DNA from: Branchiostoma belcheri
Taxonomy: Eukaryota; Chordata; Leptocardii; Amphioxiformes; Branchiostomatidae
Assembly: GCF_001625305.1 (NCBI RefSeq)
Contig: NW_017803824.1
Span: 2,940,960-3,004,959, forward strand
Reading direction: 5' to 3'
DNA length: 64,000 bases
Part shown: positions 48,301 through 59,527 of the stretch, in pieces
How positions within the stretch are numbered: position 1 is the stretch's first letter
How the letters are laid out: every line of letters starts with the position of its first letter
Position numbers and translations under genes: made by a program
Notes under the pieces: model-generated
What the model saw: the letters and a program-made list of their open reading frames with translations, nothing else
Told to the model about the DNA's origin: nothing
Databases searched by the model: none

Positions 48301-51300
48301 GACGGGCCCTTGACGCTGGGCTGTTTGTTCATGAGGGATTTCCTGACGGACGGGCGCGGACGGAGCTGCGGGCGGGTCAGAGTGTCCTGCCCGGACTGAA
48401 CCGACGGGTCCGGGACGCTTGACGGTTCAGCCTCGACTCTCTTTGCTTTATCGGTAGGTGGTTTGGGTGCCGGGCGCTGGGGCGGACCGTTGGCTCGGGT
48501 GGCCTGTTCAATGTGAGGGTACAACGCACAAAGTTGTCGAAATCTTACTTGATATATAGATATAGATAGTGCAAAGATGATAGGGATATGTACAGCAATT
48601 ATAGCTGGCTTATGGAGTTCTTGCAAAGCCTTGGAGACACAAACGGAGGCAATGACTATGACTATGACTATGACTATGACTACATATAGAAGTTACTTAT
48701 TTCAATAGACTGGTATGTATTTTAATGCGCTGTTCAATTTTGACAGGAGAAGTTTACTGTCTAATTTTCTTGGAAAGGTTTATCTAAGGATGTCAAACAG
48801 TTTCCCGTTAGTACAGATATTCCTACCTTTGAATCCTTCTTGTCTTCCCCAAGTTTCTTGACATAGCTCTCCGGGAACCAGCCCTCCTTCCCGGTCTGTA
48901 TACAGACTCCCCGGGCCCAGCCGAGAGGGTCTCGCTCGTTCACCGTGATGACGTCGTCTTCCTCCAGATTCAGCTGGTTGTCGTCGGTAGCCCTGTACGC
49001 GTACACCGCGATGTAGCGCTCTGTCAGCGGCGAGGCGTCCGCGGGCTTGGGAGAGTCTGCGGATGAGGTGAGAAATCAAGATTACTAGTATATCGATTCG
49101 AATGCAGCGTTTGAAGTTGCGTATAGATAGTTCAATAAAACAGAGATAGAGGTACTTCTTTTTAGTGTGGTAACATGTTCGTTTAACGTATTAAAAATCA
49201 ATTCAATTCCGATTAAGAACAAGACGGAGTTACTTCTTACGGCATGTGTCTACATGGTCATCTATCATAAGTAAGATGACCGACGAATGAGTCATATAGT
49301 CTTAAGCTTAATCTTAATATTTAAGCTATGAGATGTGAAGGTGAAGACGTTTGTTTGAGAGCTTGTACTGACCAAACTCTGGCGGGGGCGGCGGCAGGTC
49401 CAGCTCCAGGGCCGACTCGGGTTCGCTCAGCCTCAGCGCCATGGAGAGCTTCCTGTCACGTCCTGACCTGTCTTCCGAGCTCCTGGTGTTATGGAGTGTA
49501 TTGTCACAGCACTAATCAACTTAAATTAAGAACTTAACCACATCAAATAAGATGCTATGCAGAAGAGTACAACACAATCTCAAGTATCAAGGTGGCGTAA
49601 CGGTAGAGTGTTCGACTCGGAACCAAGAGGTCCCGGGTTCGAACCTTGCGTGCCACTGACCACCCTGGGAAAGACACTTTACACGACTTTGCTCACTTCA
49701 CTCAGGTGAAAATGAGTACTGTACTGTCCTCTATGTTGGTGGAGGTATAAAAATAAGTTGGAAAAAAACTTGAGTGTGCCGTCACCACGTAGCCTCTACC
49801 AGACTTCGAAAGGCGGTCGGAAAGACAGATAACATGCCGATTTCTACCTCTCCAGCCGCCTCCCGAAGCCTGGCAGAGGCTAGTCACCAGTCTCGTGATC
49901 ACATGTTGGAATAAAAAATGTGAAATACCTTCTGCTGCCCCTCATGGAGGCGTCCCTGTCGGGCAGGTTGGTGTTCATGATGAGGTGCATGCGGTTCTCC
50001 TCAGCGGGGTCGGGCTGCCCGTTCTTCAGCACCGCCTTGACGCGCGGGTGGGTCCGCACGTGCGACCGGCCCACGCTGCCCATCCACGGGATGTTAGGGG
50101 AGCCCAGGGTGGACGGCGTCCTGGATACATAACTTGTAGGCACAAATGAACAAAACATTCATTCATTACATATATATGTTGTAACAAAAGGCTTAATTTA
50201 ATTGAAAACCTAAGACTGGACACTGGGTAAAGGAAAGGATATCCAGTCAGAGTACAGGGTGAAGTGAAAGACGCCTTTAAATTCAATTAGGGTGGGAGAT
50301 CGACCAAAATAAAAGAAAAGTATGACGTGGCAAGAAGAACAGAACGACACATAATTCGAAATACACCCAGAACAAACGCAATCTATAGGACACACAGAAA
50401 AAAGCCAAAGTTACACGTATGCTTATCTGACGGTATATATATATCAGTTTTTTACCTGGCGCGAGAAGGTGGTCGAGACGAGGACACCGACTGGGCGGTG
50501 GACGCGAGTGACTCGGGGCTGTCGCTGCGCCCGTTCGGCGGGGTCGTCTGTGTGTTCTCGGAGAGGTCCAGGGTGCCCAGCGACATGTTCCTGAGGGAGG
50601 CTGACGTTGACACCGACCCGATACTGATGTTGTCTGGACTCCGTACAGGAGGCGCCGTCTCGTCCTCGTGTGCGAGCAGTTCGGGAGGAGGGGGAGGGAG
50701 GGACAGGTTGCTTAGAGACGGCCTCCGCTGTTGTACGTCATCATCGGAAGTTTCTATTATCGCGCGAGCGGGCAGAGTGGCGTCGGAGCCCGCAGTGATG
50801 CTTGGAGGCGGCGTGGCTTGTAGAGAAGGAGGAGGGTCCGGTAGAGAGGAGGAGTCCTCGTCGTTCACGAAACCTGCGTTATCCGCACCTGTTGGTGTCA
50901 CAGAGCCTGTGAAAAGTGCAACAATCTGAGTACCCAGAACATGATAGAACGTACTTTATTTCTAATCAGGTATTCGGCTTTGCCGTGTTTTTAGAGAGTA
51001 TTTGCTGTATGTCTTTAACAGTTGTAAGGCAAGGATTCAGTGAAAAGGGCCCACCAACTTAAAAACGCAGGAAACGCTACACGAAGGCGTACAGACAAAA
51101 ACGTATCTGCTCAAAGATAGCCAACAAGCAACACAAATGGAAAGGCGGCGGAGGTAACTACTAACCTGCAGACTGTAAGTGTTTGGTGGGAAACCAGCCG
51201 ATCTTGTTCTGACTCCGTCCGAACCACCAGTCGTCTGTGGGTTTGTTGATGACCTCCACCTCCTCGCCCTTCACCAGGGAGATCTGGTCCTCAGCCTCTG

Positions 51301-51474
51301 ACTTGTACGACTCCTTCACTCGGTACTTTTCCACGTTCTTCGGCTTTGTATCTTCAAGAACAATATTTCATCACACATGATGAAAAACAACAAGCCTTAC
51401 AGATGGTCCAGAGTTACTGAAAACAATTATACTTCCGATACGTGTAAAAATATGCAATCAATAAAACAATCATG

Positions 51475-51516
<42 letters not shown>

Positions 51517-54500
51517 CTTGCAATCATGCAATCATGCAATCAATCAAAATTATGCATAAAATGTAAAATTTCCACGCAACATGTACAGCATGGTCATAAT
51601 CTATGCATTTTAATCACCAGGCCATCAAATAGGTTTATTGGAGTTACCAGTATTGATATCGAACTTTGTGACCAAATCTTATTGATCTTTTGTGTGCGAA
51701 GCATGATTGACGCTAGAAATGTGCATGTAGGACTACCGATGCCGCTGTCACCTGTTTTCTTCCTAGCTGTAGAGTTCCTATCTGGACGGTCTGGACGCTT
51801 TTCCCTGGGAGCCCGACCTGCAGTACCGTTGGTCTTTCCCAGGGGGAGCATCTCTTCCTCATGAGTCAGGTACTTTTCGTCCAACTGCGTACATAATGTG
51901 GGAAGGAGTGGATTAACAAGCTTTCCCTTTTAAACTAACCTACGTTCTGATACAAGTACGCAGTGTTCAGCCTACATGTTCTTTGACCCTGTTTTTGAAA
52001 TGGAAGGTCCAGAGGTCGTACTGGTATTGTAAATGGAAGAGTACATTTTTAAAATGGGGCACATGGCGAAATTAGCTAGTAGTATTTTTAAGCCTAAGCG
52101 TTTACCTGTAGATAATCTACAGGTACCTGTAGATAATCTGTAGATTATTTGTATCTGTATAGCCGGTATAACCGCCCTTCAGCGTAACACACCAGCCTCG
52201 TAGGTACGCGGCGCGACGGCAGCTGGCTATATTTGTACACCAAACCACTTGTTACACCTAGCATTTGCACATCTAACTGTAAGCGTTGTTTAAACCCACC
52301 TATATCATCTAGCTTCTCAATCTTACCTGTACAGGTCTGTTACAGCACGTCACGCAGGCTATGATGATGATGACGATGATCAGAACAACCATGGAGGCCC
52401 CGACTCCAGCTACGATCGGCATCCACAGGTCTACATCCCGCGGCGGTATTGTAGTACTGTTGCCGATTTCCGTCGTTGTAGGACCGGTATTACCTACCGG
52501 GGAGACCACGACCAACGGGCCCCCTGTGCTGGCAGGTTGTGAGGAGGTGGTAGGGCTGTCTGGGATGGTGGTTGGAGATTCGGGGGTAGTCGTTGGGATA
52601 GGGGCATTGGTGGTTGGCAAGTCAGTTGATGTTGTTATGATTTGTGATGTTGTAGTTGGTTCGGGTGTGGTTGTTGGGATGGGGGTCGTAATTGCCGGGG
52701 TTGTAGTTGGTGGTTCGGGAGTGGTTGTTGGGATGGGGGTTGTAATTTCTGGGGTTGTAGTTGGTGGTTCGGGAGTGGTTGTTGGGATAATTGGGATGGG
52801 GGTTGTTATTTCAGGGGTTGTAGTTGTTGGTTCGGGGGTGGTTGTAGGGATGGGGGTCGTTGTTTCTGGGGTTGCAGTTGTTGTTGGTTCGGGAGTGGTT
52901 GTAGGGATAGGGGTTGTAATTTCTGGGGTTGTAGTTGGTGGTTCGGGGGTGGTTGTTGCGATGATTGGGATGGGGGTTGTTATTTCTGGGGTTGTAGTTG
53001 GAACATCCGTTGTTGCATGAACTGTTGTAATTTCAGGGGTCGTAGTCGGGATAGGAACAGTTGTTGGTATATCCGGAGGTGTACTTGGTATAGGCGGGAT
53101 AGGGGTTGTAATTTCTGGAGTTGTAGTTTGAACATCGGTGGTTGCAGTTGTTGCCTGTGGTGTTGTTGGTACGTCACGGGTGGTTGTTGCAACCTGCGGG
53201 ACTGTGGTCGGGCTGTATGGAGTAGTAGTCGGTATTTCTGGGGAAGTTGTTGTTATGATTGTTGGTGTTGTGGTAGGGATATCTGGGGTAGGACTCGGAG
53301 TTGGTGGGTCAGGCGTTGTAGTTGGAATGGTGGTTGTTCTCTCTGGGGTTGTAGTTGGGGCAGGCGTAGTGGTCGGTGGTACTGAAGTGGTAGTTTGGCC
53401 GGGTGGGTTGGTGGTTGTTGGCTCTGGTGTTGAGAAATCAGGAGTTACACCTATGATTATCTGTGGCAGTGTAGTCGATACAGCAGTGGTTGTAATTTGT
53501 GAAGTTGTTACTGGGGCGTTAGTGGTTGTACTGTGTGTCGTTGGAACGTCGACTGTTGTACTGGCCACATCAGTGGTTGTAATTTCTGATATTGTCGTCG
53601 GTGCATCAGTCGTTGTAATTTGTGGTGACGTAGGTGGCAAGTCAGTAGTTGTAACCGGTGGTGTAGTAGTTTGCAAGTCAGTAGATGTACTTATAATTTG
53701 TGGGGTCGTGGTAGGAACAGTAGTTGTTGGTTCGGGGGTTGTAGTTGGAGCAGGTGGGATGGGCGTTGTTATATCTGGGGTTGTAGTTGGAAAATCCGTT
53801 GTTGTAGTAACTGTTGTAATTTCGGGGGTCGTAGTGGGGATAGGGACAGTAGTCGGTACGTCCGGAGTTGTACTTGGTATAGGTGGGATAGGGGTTATTA
53901 TTTCTGGGGTAGTAGTTGGGACGTGAGTCGTTTCTGGGGTTGTAGTAGGGGAAGTGGTTGGTAACTCGGTTGTAGTAGTTGGAATGGGAGTCGTTTCTGG
54001 TGTTGTAGAAGGGATAGTGGTTGGGGGCTCGGGGGTTGTAGATGGAATGGGAGTTGTTTCTGGGGTTGTAGCTGGCAAGTCAAGACTCGTGGTTATAATT
54101 TGTGGCGTTGTAGTAGGGGTTGTGGTTGGTGGCTCCGGGGTGGTGGTAGGTGCAGATGGAATGGGCGTTGTTATTTCTGGAGAAGTTGTACTTTGAGGGG
54201 TAGTGGTTGGCGATTCATGGGTTGTAGTTGGCAAGTCATGACTCGTGGTTGTAATTTGTGGCGTTGTAGTAGGGATAGTGGTTGGTGATTCGGGAGTGGT
54301 AGTTGGGATTCGAGTCGTTATTTCTGGAGTTGTAGTTGGCAATTCAGTACCTGTGGTTGTAATCTGTGGTGATGTAATAGGTATAGGCGTTGGTGAGTCG
54401 GGAGTGGGGGTTGTAATGGGCGGGGCGGCAGAAGTTCTGTCTGAGGTTGAACTTGGAGAGTCAGAAGTCGTGAGTTGCGCAGTTGAGGTTGGGCTGTTTG

Positions 54501-56201
54501 TTACCGTAGATGGTGAATCGGGGACTGCAAATGTGGTTGGCGCGTTGGGGGTAGATGCAGGCACGGTTGTCGGGTCTCTAGTCGAAGGCAGGGTAGCGAC
54601 TGGCAAGTCTGTGGTCGCAGACTGGGACTGGACTCCTGGAATAATAAACACACACTTAAACAATGAGAGAATGCACAGAAAGAAAATAGACCATTCCAGT
54701 TACTGAGTGTTATTACCCAAACAGGGAAGGGAGTGCCATCATTATTAGAAGCGTTCCAGGAAGAACAATTATTAATCTCATAGTCAGCTGCTCATAGTCA
54801 TGATCCAGTATTCAAAGTTTGGAATTTGTAAGTATAAGACGATATTGGGCAAGTGACCAGCGAGGTCACCTTGCTCCGTAAATGACCTTTTTTTCACAAC
54901 ACTGGCTTGCAATCTCACAGTACACCAACCCCACATTTAAAAGCACACAACAAATTCAAACATTCTTCCTCGCCGTTACCGTGAGAACAAAGGTAACCCG
55001 CGGATTATCGCCATAACCATGTTATGTAAATTGGTTCCGCATCGATCGATTTTCCCAGCGCGGTTCTTTGGTCTTTCGTCGTGTTTGTTCCTGTCAGAAC
55101 TCACGCCCGCTATCGACCGCACGTCAGAAGGATCTCATGCGGCAGACTTGTACCTGAATTCACCCTGACACACGGCTCAGTCCTTTTTTTATTAAATACT
55201 AACAATCTGACAGTGACAGGGATCAAAGAAGCTTGGAGAAAACGCCCCCTTTTTCCTGTGCGTAAAAAAGAAATAGAACAGCGCACAGGAATTGTATCTG
55301 TGGAAGAGCACCACTAGTAGTAAACTAACCCAAACGTTCTGTCCTTGAAGTTGTTTGGGGGATATAGAATTATAGGTTGAATCCACCCACTGGGCTAGTG
55401 TGTAGATCCTTTGTGTAAGCTGTATGTTTTTCAGTAAGCCATTACTTCACAAATATTTGCAAGTTATGATCAATGACAAAATGACGGACAGCACAAACTT
55501 AAAGGCCGACGTTGTGGAGTAAACTATCCAGACGCCGGAGCCGTTCACAAACCCATGATGTTTCCGACAGATTTACGTTTAATCTCCGAAGAAAACGTTT
55601 CTCAGTGTACAGGATATAAACTAAATCCGAGACTTTATCAGGTCACCGTTATGTTTTGAGTGCTTATCTAATTTAAATCCAATTTAAACATCCATGGCAC
55701 AACGTTTTCGTTGGTTTAGTCACTTGAACCTTGTACGACATGCACGTGATGTGCGTTACCAGCCATGACGCCATGGTCGCAACGTCAATGACAGGATGAC
55801 AGCGATCTTTCAGAAGTTTGAAAACAAAGTAATAACATCTTTCATCAGCTTAGAAAGTTCTTCAGGGGAAAGTCTATATGAAGACAAGGCCTGGTGGTAC
55901 GAAGTTGACAGAATCAATGGTTCCTCATTGATTTCTGAATGACTCATGTCGGTGTGAAAACAACATAGATACGCTACTGTTAAGGACACACCTGATGTGA
56001 TTTCACAATTCCTGAAAAAAAATCTAAGATTATAATCACAGTTTACAAGGAACCTTTACTGTTACTTGACGTTGGTGAAATGTCGTGGTCTTTGTCAGGG
56101 CATACAAAGACAACGCCCTTACCTTGGACATGGACAGATACCGTGTAGAACAACAGTAAGGCAGCCCACGAACAAAGTCCGCTGTAACGTCGGCGTCGCA
56201 T
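44745..56201 (-). CDS. Transmembrane mucin-like protein with three cytoplasmic SH3 domains (14 exons)
   Basis: Exons in transcription order: 56201-56123, 54635-52327, 51884-51752, 51351-51166, 50906-50456, 50120-49929, 49482-49373, 49056-48827, 48503-48196, 46653-46547, 46363-46190, 45751-45610, 45300-45183, 44843-44745. All junctions are GT-AG with matching phases, and the sum is 4638 nt, 1545 residues plus stop. Order: signal peptide, Thr/Pro/Ser-rich stalk (about 27-765), membrane span (about 767-788), then a cytoplasmic tail with SH3-1 (about 848-899), SH3-2 (about 1167-1222) and SH3-3 (about 1487-1536), separated by Ser/Pro-rich, polyproline-bearing linkers. I do not recognise a named orthologue. 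Inferred role: a glycosylated surface protein that recruits proline-rich cytoskeletal or endocytic partners. The alternative is two overlapping transcripts, since the mucin exon can read through its donor to a stop five codons on. Confidence 0.82.
45610..48503 (-). CDS. Proline/serine-rich linker exons between SH3-2 and SH3-3
   Basis: Exons 48503-48196, 46653-46547, 46363-46190 and 45751-45610, about residues 1231-1474. They are disordered in composition, with motifs PPQRPAPKPPTDK, FGAPPPPIQSEKSP, APVKPPRQPSQRHS and SHKSRRPPNLNLG that fit SH3-ligand patterns (PxxP with flanking Arg/Lys). A possible helix, INFDLLEESSIDD, sits in the third exon. Phases 0, 2, 1, 1 and then 2 at the 3' end. A foldback transposon sits about 15 bp from the acceptor of the 46653 exon. 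Confidence 0.75.
46675..47892. mobile_element. Foldback transposon with minisatellite arms
   Basis: Two inverted arms, 46675 to about 46926 and about 47569 to 47892, start TACCGTGGCCGACAAG and end CTTGTCGGCCACGGTA. Each arm holds a tandem of 22-24-bp units (TTTTACACTGCAACTTTTG): 7 in the left arm, 10 in the right. Each continues into AAAACTTACACCCCTCCCC and a matching stretch with GGTCAAAGGTGACAA. The middle is unrelated unique DNA. The element is flanked by the 6-bp duplication GATGTT (46669-46674 and 47893-47898). No transposase seen. It lies in an intron of the mucin-SH3 gene. Confidence 0.92.
48652..48683 (+). repeat. (GACTAT)n microsatellite
   Basis: Five units of a 6-bp repeat within an intron of the mucin-SH3 gene. 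Confidence 0.9.
48827..49056 (-). CDS. SH3 domain 2 exon
   Basis: This exon holds the best-preserved SH3: YIAVYAYRATDDNQLNLEED, DVITVNERDPLGWARGVCIQ, TGKEGWFPESYVKKL. The first-strand AVYAYRA motif, acidic RT loop, DxxGWxxG core and GWFPxxYV end all fit functional peptide-binding SH3 domains. It is preceded by DSPKPADASPLTER and followed by a charged tail. Phase 1 at the start and 0 at the end. Confidence 0.92.
49373..50906 (-). CDS. Proline/serine-rich linker exons between SH3-1 and SH3-2
   Basis: Three exons: 50906-50456, 50120-49929 and 49482-49373, about residues 903-1153. The long one has NLSLPPPPPELLAHEDETAPP and many Ser-Pro sites. The middle one is basic (VGRSHVRTHPRVKAVLKNG). The last ends LELDLPPPPPEF. 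The polyproline runs are potential ligands for SH3, EVH1 or profilin, including the protein's own SH3 domains. No folded domain recognised. Confidence 0.78.
49585..49740 (+). mobile_element. tRNA-derived SINE
   Basis: The head is tRNA-like: GGTGGCGTAACGGTAGAGT as a degenerate A box and GGTTCGAACC as a B box. It is followed by a tail, CCCTGGGAAAGACACTTTAC, of a kind common in marine invertebrate SINEs. The anticodon arm does not pair, so this is not a functional tRNA. It lies in an intron of the - strand gene. Confidence 0.75.
51166..51351 (-). CDS. SH3 domain 1 exon
   Basis: The exon encodes one SH3 domain: KYRVKESYKSEAEDQISLVKG, then EEVEVINKPTDDWWFGRSQN and KIGWFPTKHLQSA. The hallmark residues are present: the RT-loop acidic run (EAEDQ), the tandem Trp (DDWWFG), the Gly before the last strands and the Pro-x-x-hydrophobic end (FPTKHL). 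The ALYDY-type first motif is replaced by KESYKS. Bounded by phase-1 introns, so the domain is a clean module. Confidence 0.88.
51471..51513 (+). repeat. (CAAT)n microsatellite
   Basis: About ten CAAT units, with related CATGCAAT units continuing to 51545. Confidence 0.95.
51752..51884 (-). CDS. Cytoplasmic juxtamembrane exon of the mucin-SH3 gene
   Basis: A 44-codon exon starting LDEKYLTHEEEMLPLG and continuing into a basic stretch (APREKRPDRPDRNSTARKK). The phase 0 acceptor (GTACGCAG) joins the mucin exon and the phase 1 donor (ACAG|GTGACA) joins SH3-1. It contains a Tyr in an acidic setting. No known domain. Confidence 0.7.
52327..54635 (-). CDS. Mucin-like stalk and membrane-span exon
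   Basis: A single 2309-nt exon. Nearly all of it encodes a degenerate tandem repeat rich in Thr and Pro, with units such as TTTPEITTPIPTTTPEPPTT, TTTPEITT and PTTTPQIIT. That is a dense O-glycosylation substrate with almost no cysteine and no folded domain. It ends in VDLWMPIVAGVGAS followed by MVVLIIVIIIIACVTCC, a membrane span followed by cysteines that might be palmitoylated, then NRPVQ and the donor CAG|GTAAGA. The acceptor TTATTCCAG and this donor are both strong. If the donor is skipped, the frame stops five codons later (VRLRS), giving a tailless mucin. Confidence 0.88.
54636..56122 (-). other. First intron of the mucin-SH3 gene
   Basis: 1.49 kb between the signal-peptide and stalk exons, donor GTAAGG and acceptor TTATTCCAG. 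No other feature recognised. Confidence 0.7.
56123..56201 (-). CDS. Signal-peptide exon of the mucin-SH3 gene
   Basis: ATG at 56201 opens MRRRRYSGLCSWAALLLF and continues YTVSVHVQ before the donor CAAG|GTAAGG: a basic N-region, hydrophobic core and polar end, a typical secretory signal. The phase-1 end joins the mucin exon as VQ|GVQSQSATTD. It is too short to stand out as a reading frame. It is preferred over the in-exon ATG at 54663, which lies upstream of a clean acceptor. Confidence 0.78.
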
Positions 56202-57062
56202 CGTCCTTTCTGGCCTTAGAATTTGTCAGAACGGTTCTTAGCGATTCCCAAAGTATCTACCAGTTCACACAAATGCAAGGTGGCAAGACAAACTTGACAA
56301 TTCCTTAGAACAAGCAGAGTGTACTTCTTTAGGGGACTCCGAAGTTGTCTCTCGTCCCCTCCGCCATCTTTACTCGGCGTCAATAAACCTGGATTGAATA
56401 TTAACCTGACCTATCTTGGGTTAAGTGTAGCGTGTACCTGTTGGGACAGGCTACCGGGTTGGTTGTGCGTACCACTGACGACAGGCAACGCCTCCGTTCC
56501 GCTTGAGTTAGTCGGCTGTGTTTACCTTCAAATTTAGATAAAGTACCACGGACAGGTGTGTAATACCGCGGTGTCCTGCCTAGGACGCTACTTCGTTTAC
56601 ACAAGCCTGGATTTGCTGAAGTAATAACATCTTACAGTTGTGGGGGGAGAGGTTGCCATAAAAAGAACAAATAAAAGAAAAGACCTGAATAGGAGGCGAA
56701 GTGATCACCCTGTTCATTGCTCACTGGTCGCCTGCCTGTAGACCGTCTGGTCTGTCTGTCGTCAGCCTCAGGGTCCGTCCCTCCATACCTCCATCTGCTG
56801 CCCCGTCTCTCTCTCTCTCTTCTTCTTCTTCTTTCTCTTATCTCATCTTCCAACCTCTTTCTTGGTTTGTCAGGTGGCCGTTCCGTCTTGGGCGTTTGGG
56901 CTTCCATTGGTATATTCTGGTATATACATGTAGTAGGCGAAGTATTTCCTGATATACATCTACACTTGAAGTCGTGGAATTTCAGGTGACTACCTAGGAT
57001 AGTTATAGCTCTAAAATGTAACTGTGCTATATTCTCATAAAAGACAAACAAATTATTTGCCA
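56202..57062. other. Upstream region of the mucin-SH3 gene
   Basis: Probable 5' UTR and promoter of the - strand gene. A CT-rich stretch (56805-56840) creates an Arg-rich - strand frame that looks spurious. No TATA box or other motif is convincing. Confidence 0.4.
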
Positions 57063-58732
57063 TCTACATGGACAGTAATGGTTCTGTACTTTTGTTGGAG
57101 AAATTCAAACTTCGCTTTGTGCACTTCTGACGTCAGTCGATAAGTGGCGCATATGTACAGCTAGGACAACTCTCGGGGCGAACACCAGCCTACATCCGAC
57201 TTGCTATTGCTTTGTCCCTTTGTTCTTGAATCAAGAGAAGGCGTCAAAGTGAATTTTTGCAGTCCACTGGCCACAGTCCGGACTAATAGCTAACAAACTA
57301 AACACCCTACGAAGAACACAACACCAATGCTTTACGTTCTTTAAGGGTACAGGTAAGCCCCATAAAACAACATGATATTTGCGCTCATTCATGCCAACAT
57401 ATAATTACAATCACTATTTACACCATAACGTTATACCAATAACGTCTTTCTTTGTGCAAAAGTTTAATTTTGTATTAGCTGCATTTTGTATTTTGGATAT
57501 TCCCGTCTCCGATTGCCTGGACGAACAAATAAACCGACTAGTTCCATATCAGGCCGCTAGAGGTCGCCCATAAGCTATATAGCTGCGTCTGTGAATTCTG
57601 GGGTAACAGGCGTTCATATCGATACCCCAACCACATTCCAAGGAGTTTTAACGTCCTTGCACATACAGATGAATGTTACTGAATGCTGCTTTCAGATAAC
57701 TTTGGAGCTATAGTGAATTCAGTAAACGTTTCGTATAGCTGGATAAAGACATTTCTACACGGTTTATTTCAAGCCGCCCCGAATAAGGGTAAGTTCAGGG
57801 AGATATCCCCGTGAGAAAAGCGTTTTGGCACACGCCATGAACAAAGTCAAGTTCAGTGTCAAGTTGGCGACAGTTCAGCGTCCTGGGACCGTTAGGCGGA
57901 ACCCGTTTCTAACGGAATAACGTAGATACCTCACGATGCTGTGTGAATCTGTGAGGATAGAAAAATACCACAGACAGAAGAAATACAATGTCTAACATTA
58001 CATGTGTGTTTTCAATAGTTTCTTCAGTGCTGACTGCATGATAGTCTAACACCAAGGCCAAGGAAGCTACCTCACGAATGCTTTGTGATCATAGAAAAAA
58101 TACCACAGACAGAAGAAGCACAATGTCTAACATTACAACATGTGGGTTTTCAATACAAATGTACAAATGTAGTTTCTTCACTGCTGACTGCATGATAGTC
58201 TGTGTAACACAAACACCACTGTCCGGGGCTATAACGGGGTCTTCCCCACAGGGGGCGGCTGGCTGCATGGGGCGCAGGCTAATATCCGATGTCTTCTCTT
58301 GAAGTTGAACTTGAATGACCCATATCCGATCAACCCATAGCCCCAAGGCATTGCAATTTTCGCTGAGTGTATTGAACCTACAATCTTTATTTCCCGATGG
58401 CCTAATATTAAGAGCAGGGGCCAATGGAACAGTTTTATGACCAAAAAGAGCACAAACTCAACAAAGAACCAATTTTGAATCGGAGTTATATCAGGGGAAT
58501 ATACCAGCACGCAGGCCACCATTCTAATGTTTATAGGGACTACTTTTAACTCGCATGGAATCCCTTTCCCAGACAAAGTCATTGGCAAAAGTTAGTTTGG
58601 ATGGGCACGGTATGGCTGGCTTTCCACCCGTCTCATTACAGATCTATAGCGCAGGGCAAAGGCAGTAACATTACCAGTGTAAGTCATATTGGCAAATTGA
58701 CAAAAGAGCTGTTAGAGCTCTTTGTCGTTCGT
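57063..58732 (+). repeat. Direct duplicate segment, copy A
   Basis: Closely similar to 62316-64000 in the same orientation, from about ATGGTTCTGTACTTTTGTTG to GAGCTCTTTGTCGTTCGT, with small indels; the offset is 5239 bp inside and 5268 bp at the right end. It contains an internal duplicate of about 140 bp: ACCTCACGA followed by TACCACAGACAGAAGAA occurs from 57929 and again from 58069. No coding exon recognised. Copy A lies about 800 bp before the signal-peptide exon at 59528. Confidence 0.9.
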
Positions 58733-59527
58733 TCCGGTCGAGTAAAGGTTGGCAAAAGTTCTCAAGAACTGTGATCCGCTAAGCTTTTCCATGTTTTCAA
58801 TAACTCAAAGTTAACGCCAGTCAAAACAGTTTAGAATTTAGCGTTTGACGATTTGACAATGGCGACTCTCTCACTAGTATGCAAAAGTCAAGTAGTTAGG
58901 AATTTCTCTGTTGTTCTTTTTCGAAGTGGCTGTACTTCAGAAAAGCAAAGTTAGTTAGAATTGACGGAGTTAGTCGAAAAGGCGCCGCTAAGACCAAGTT
59001 TTTTCAAGTGTTCTCTTGGCGCCTTGATTTTTCGGGTGGTGCGGTTGAGTGTTGTGCGTTGTTCGGTGTGTCCATCCGCCCCGGTAATGTATCCTGTGTG
59101 GCATGGCAGGCATGCAGGCTCACATGTGTGACCCGCCACTGTACTCACAACACTCAGCCCAGCCAGGTCGCCAGCCAAGCCTCAAGCCGGCAGGATCGGC
59201 TTCAAACTAGCGGGTCGGATCGCTTAGCATAGCCGAGGAGTTTGCTGGCATCGGACGCTGGTGTTTTCAGTACGGACCTACCGCAAGGCGAAGTTTGCAG
59301 CAAGTTTGTTCGGAAGTTTTGCTGGTGTGTTTGTGAAACTGGCAGCTCGTACTGTACTGGACCTTTTTTCTTGATCGGTACCGACCTTGAGAGGCTGGTA
59401 TAAGAAGCATCCGGGCTACATCTTGAAGTAGTGGGAAGTGCAGCGAGTGTCTTAGATTGTGTTTGACTCGGTCGGCAAACTTGGCATCGAAGGGGTTGGA
59501 GTAGAGACGAGCCGAGCTTGCTCCAAC
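58733..59527 (+). other. Probable promoter and 5' UTR of the gene starting at 59528
   Basis: GC-rich sequence between duplicate copy A and the signal-peptide exon. No splice junction or core promoter motif identified with confidence. Confidence 0.35.

Noticed and set aside
49590..49665. Possible tRNA gene
   Set aside because: A and B boxes are present but the anticodon arm does not pair and a SINE-type tail follows; better called a tRNA-derived SINE.
52361..54706. Long + strand open frames rich in Val/Gly opposite the mucin exon
   Set aside because: They are the antisense reading of a Thr/Pro codon repeat (ACC/CCC); no splice sites, start context or family similarity. The - strand frame has a signal peptide and membrane span.
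56632..57063. Arg/Glu-rich - strand frame upstream of the mucin-SH3 start
   Set aside because: It is produced by a CT-rich low-complexity tract; no splice link to the downstream gene with matching phase was found.
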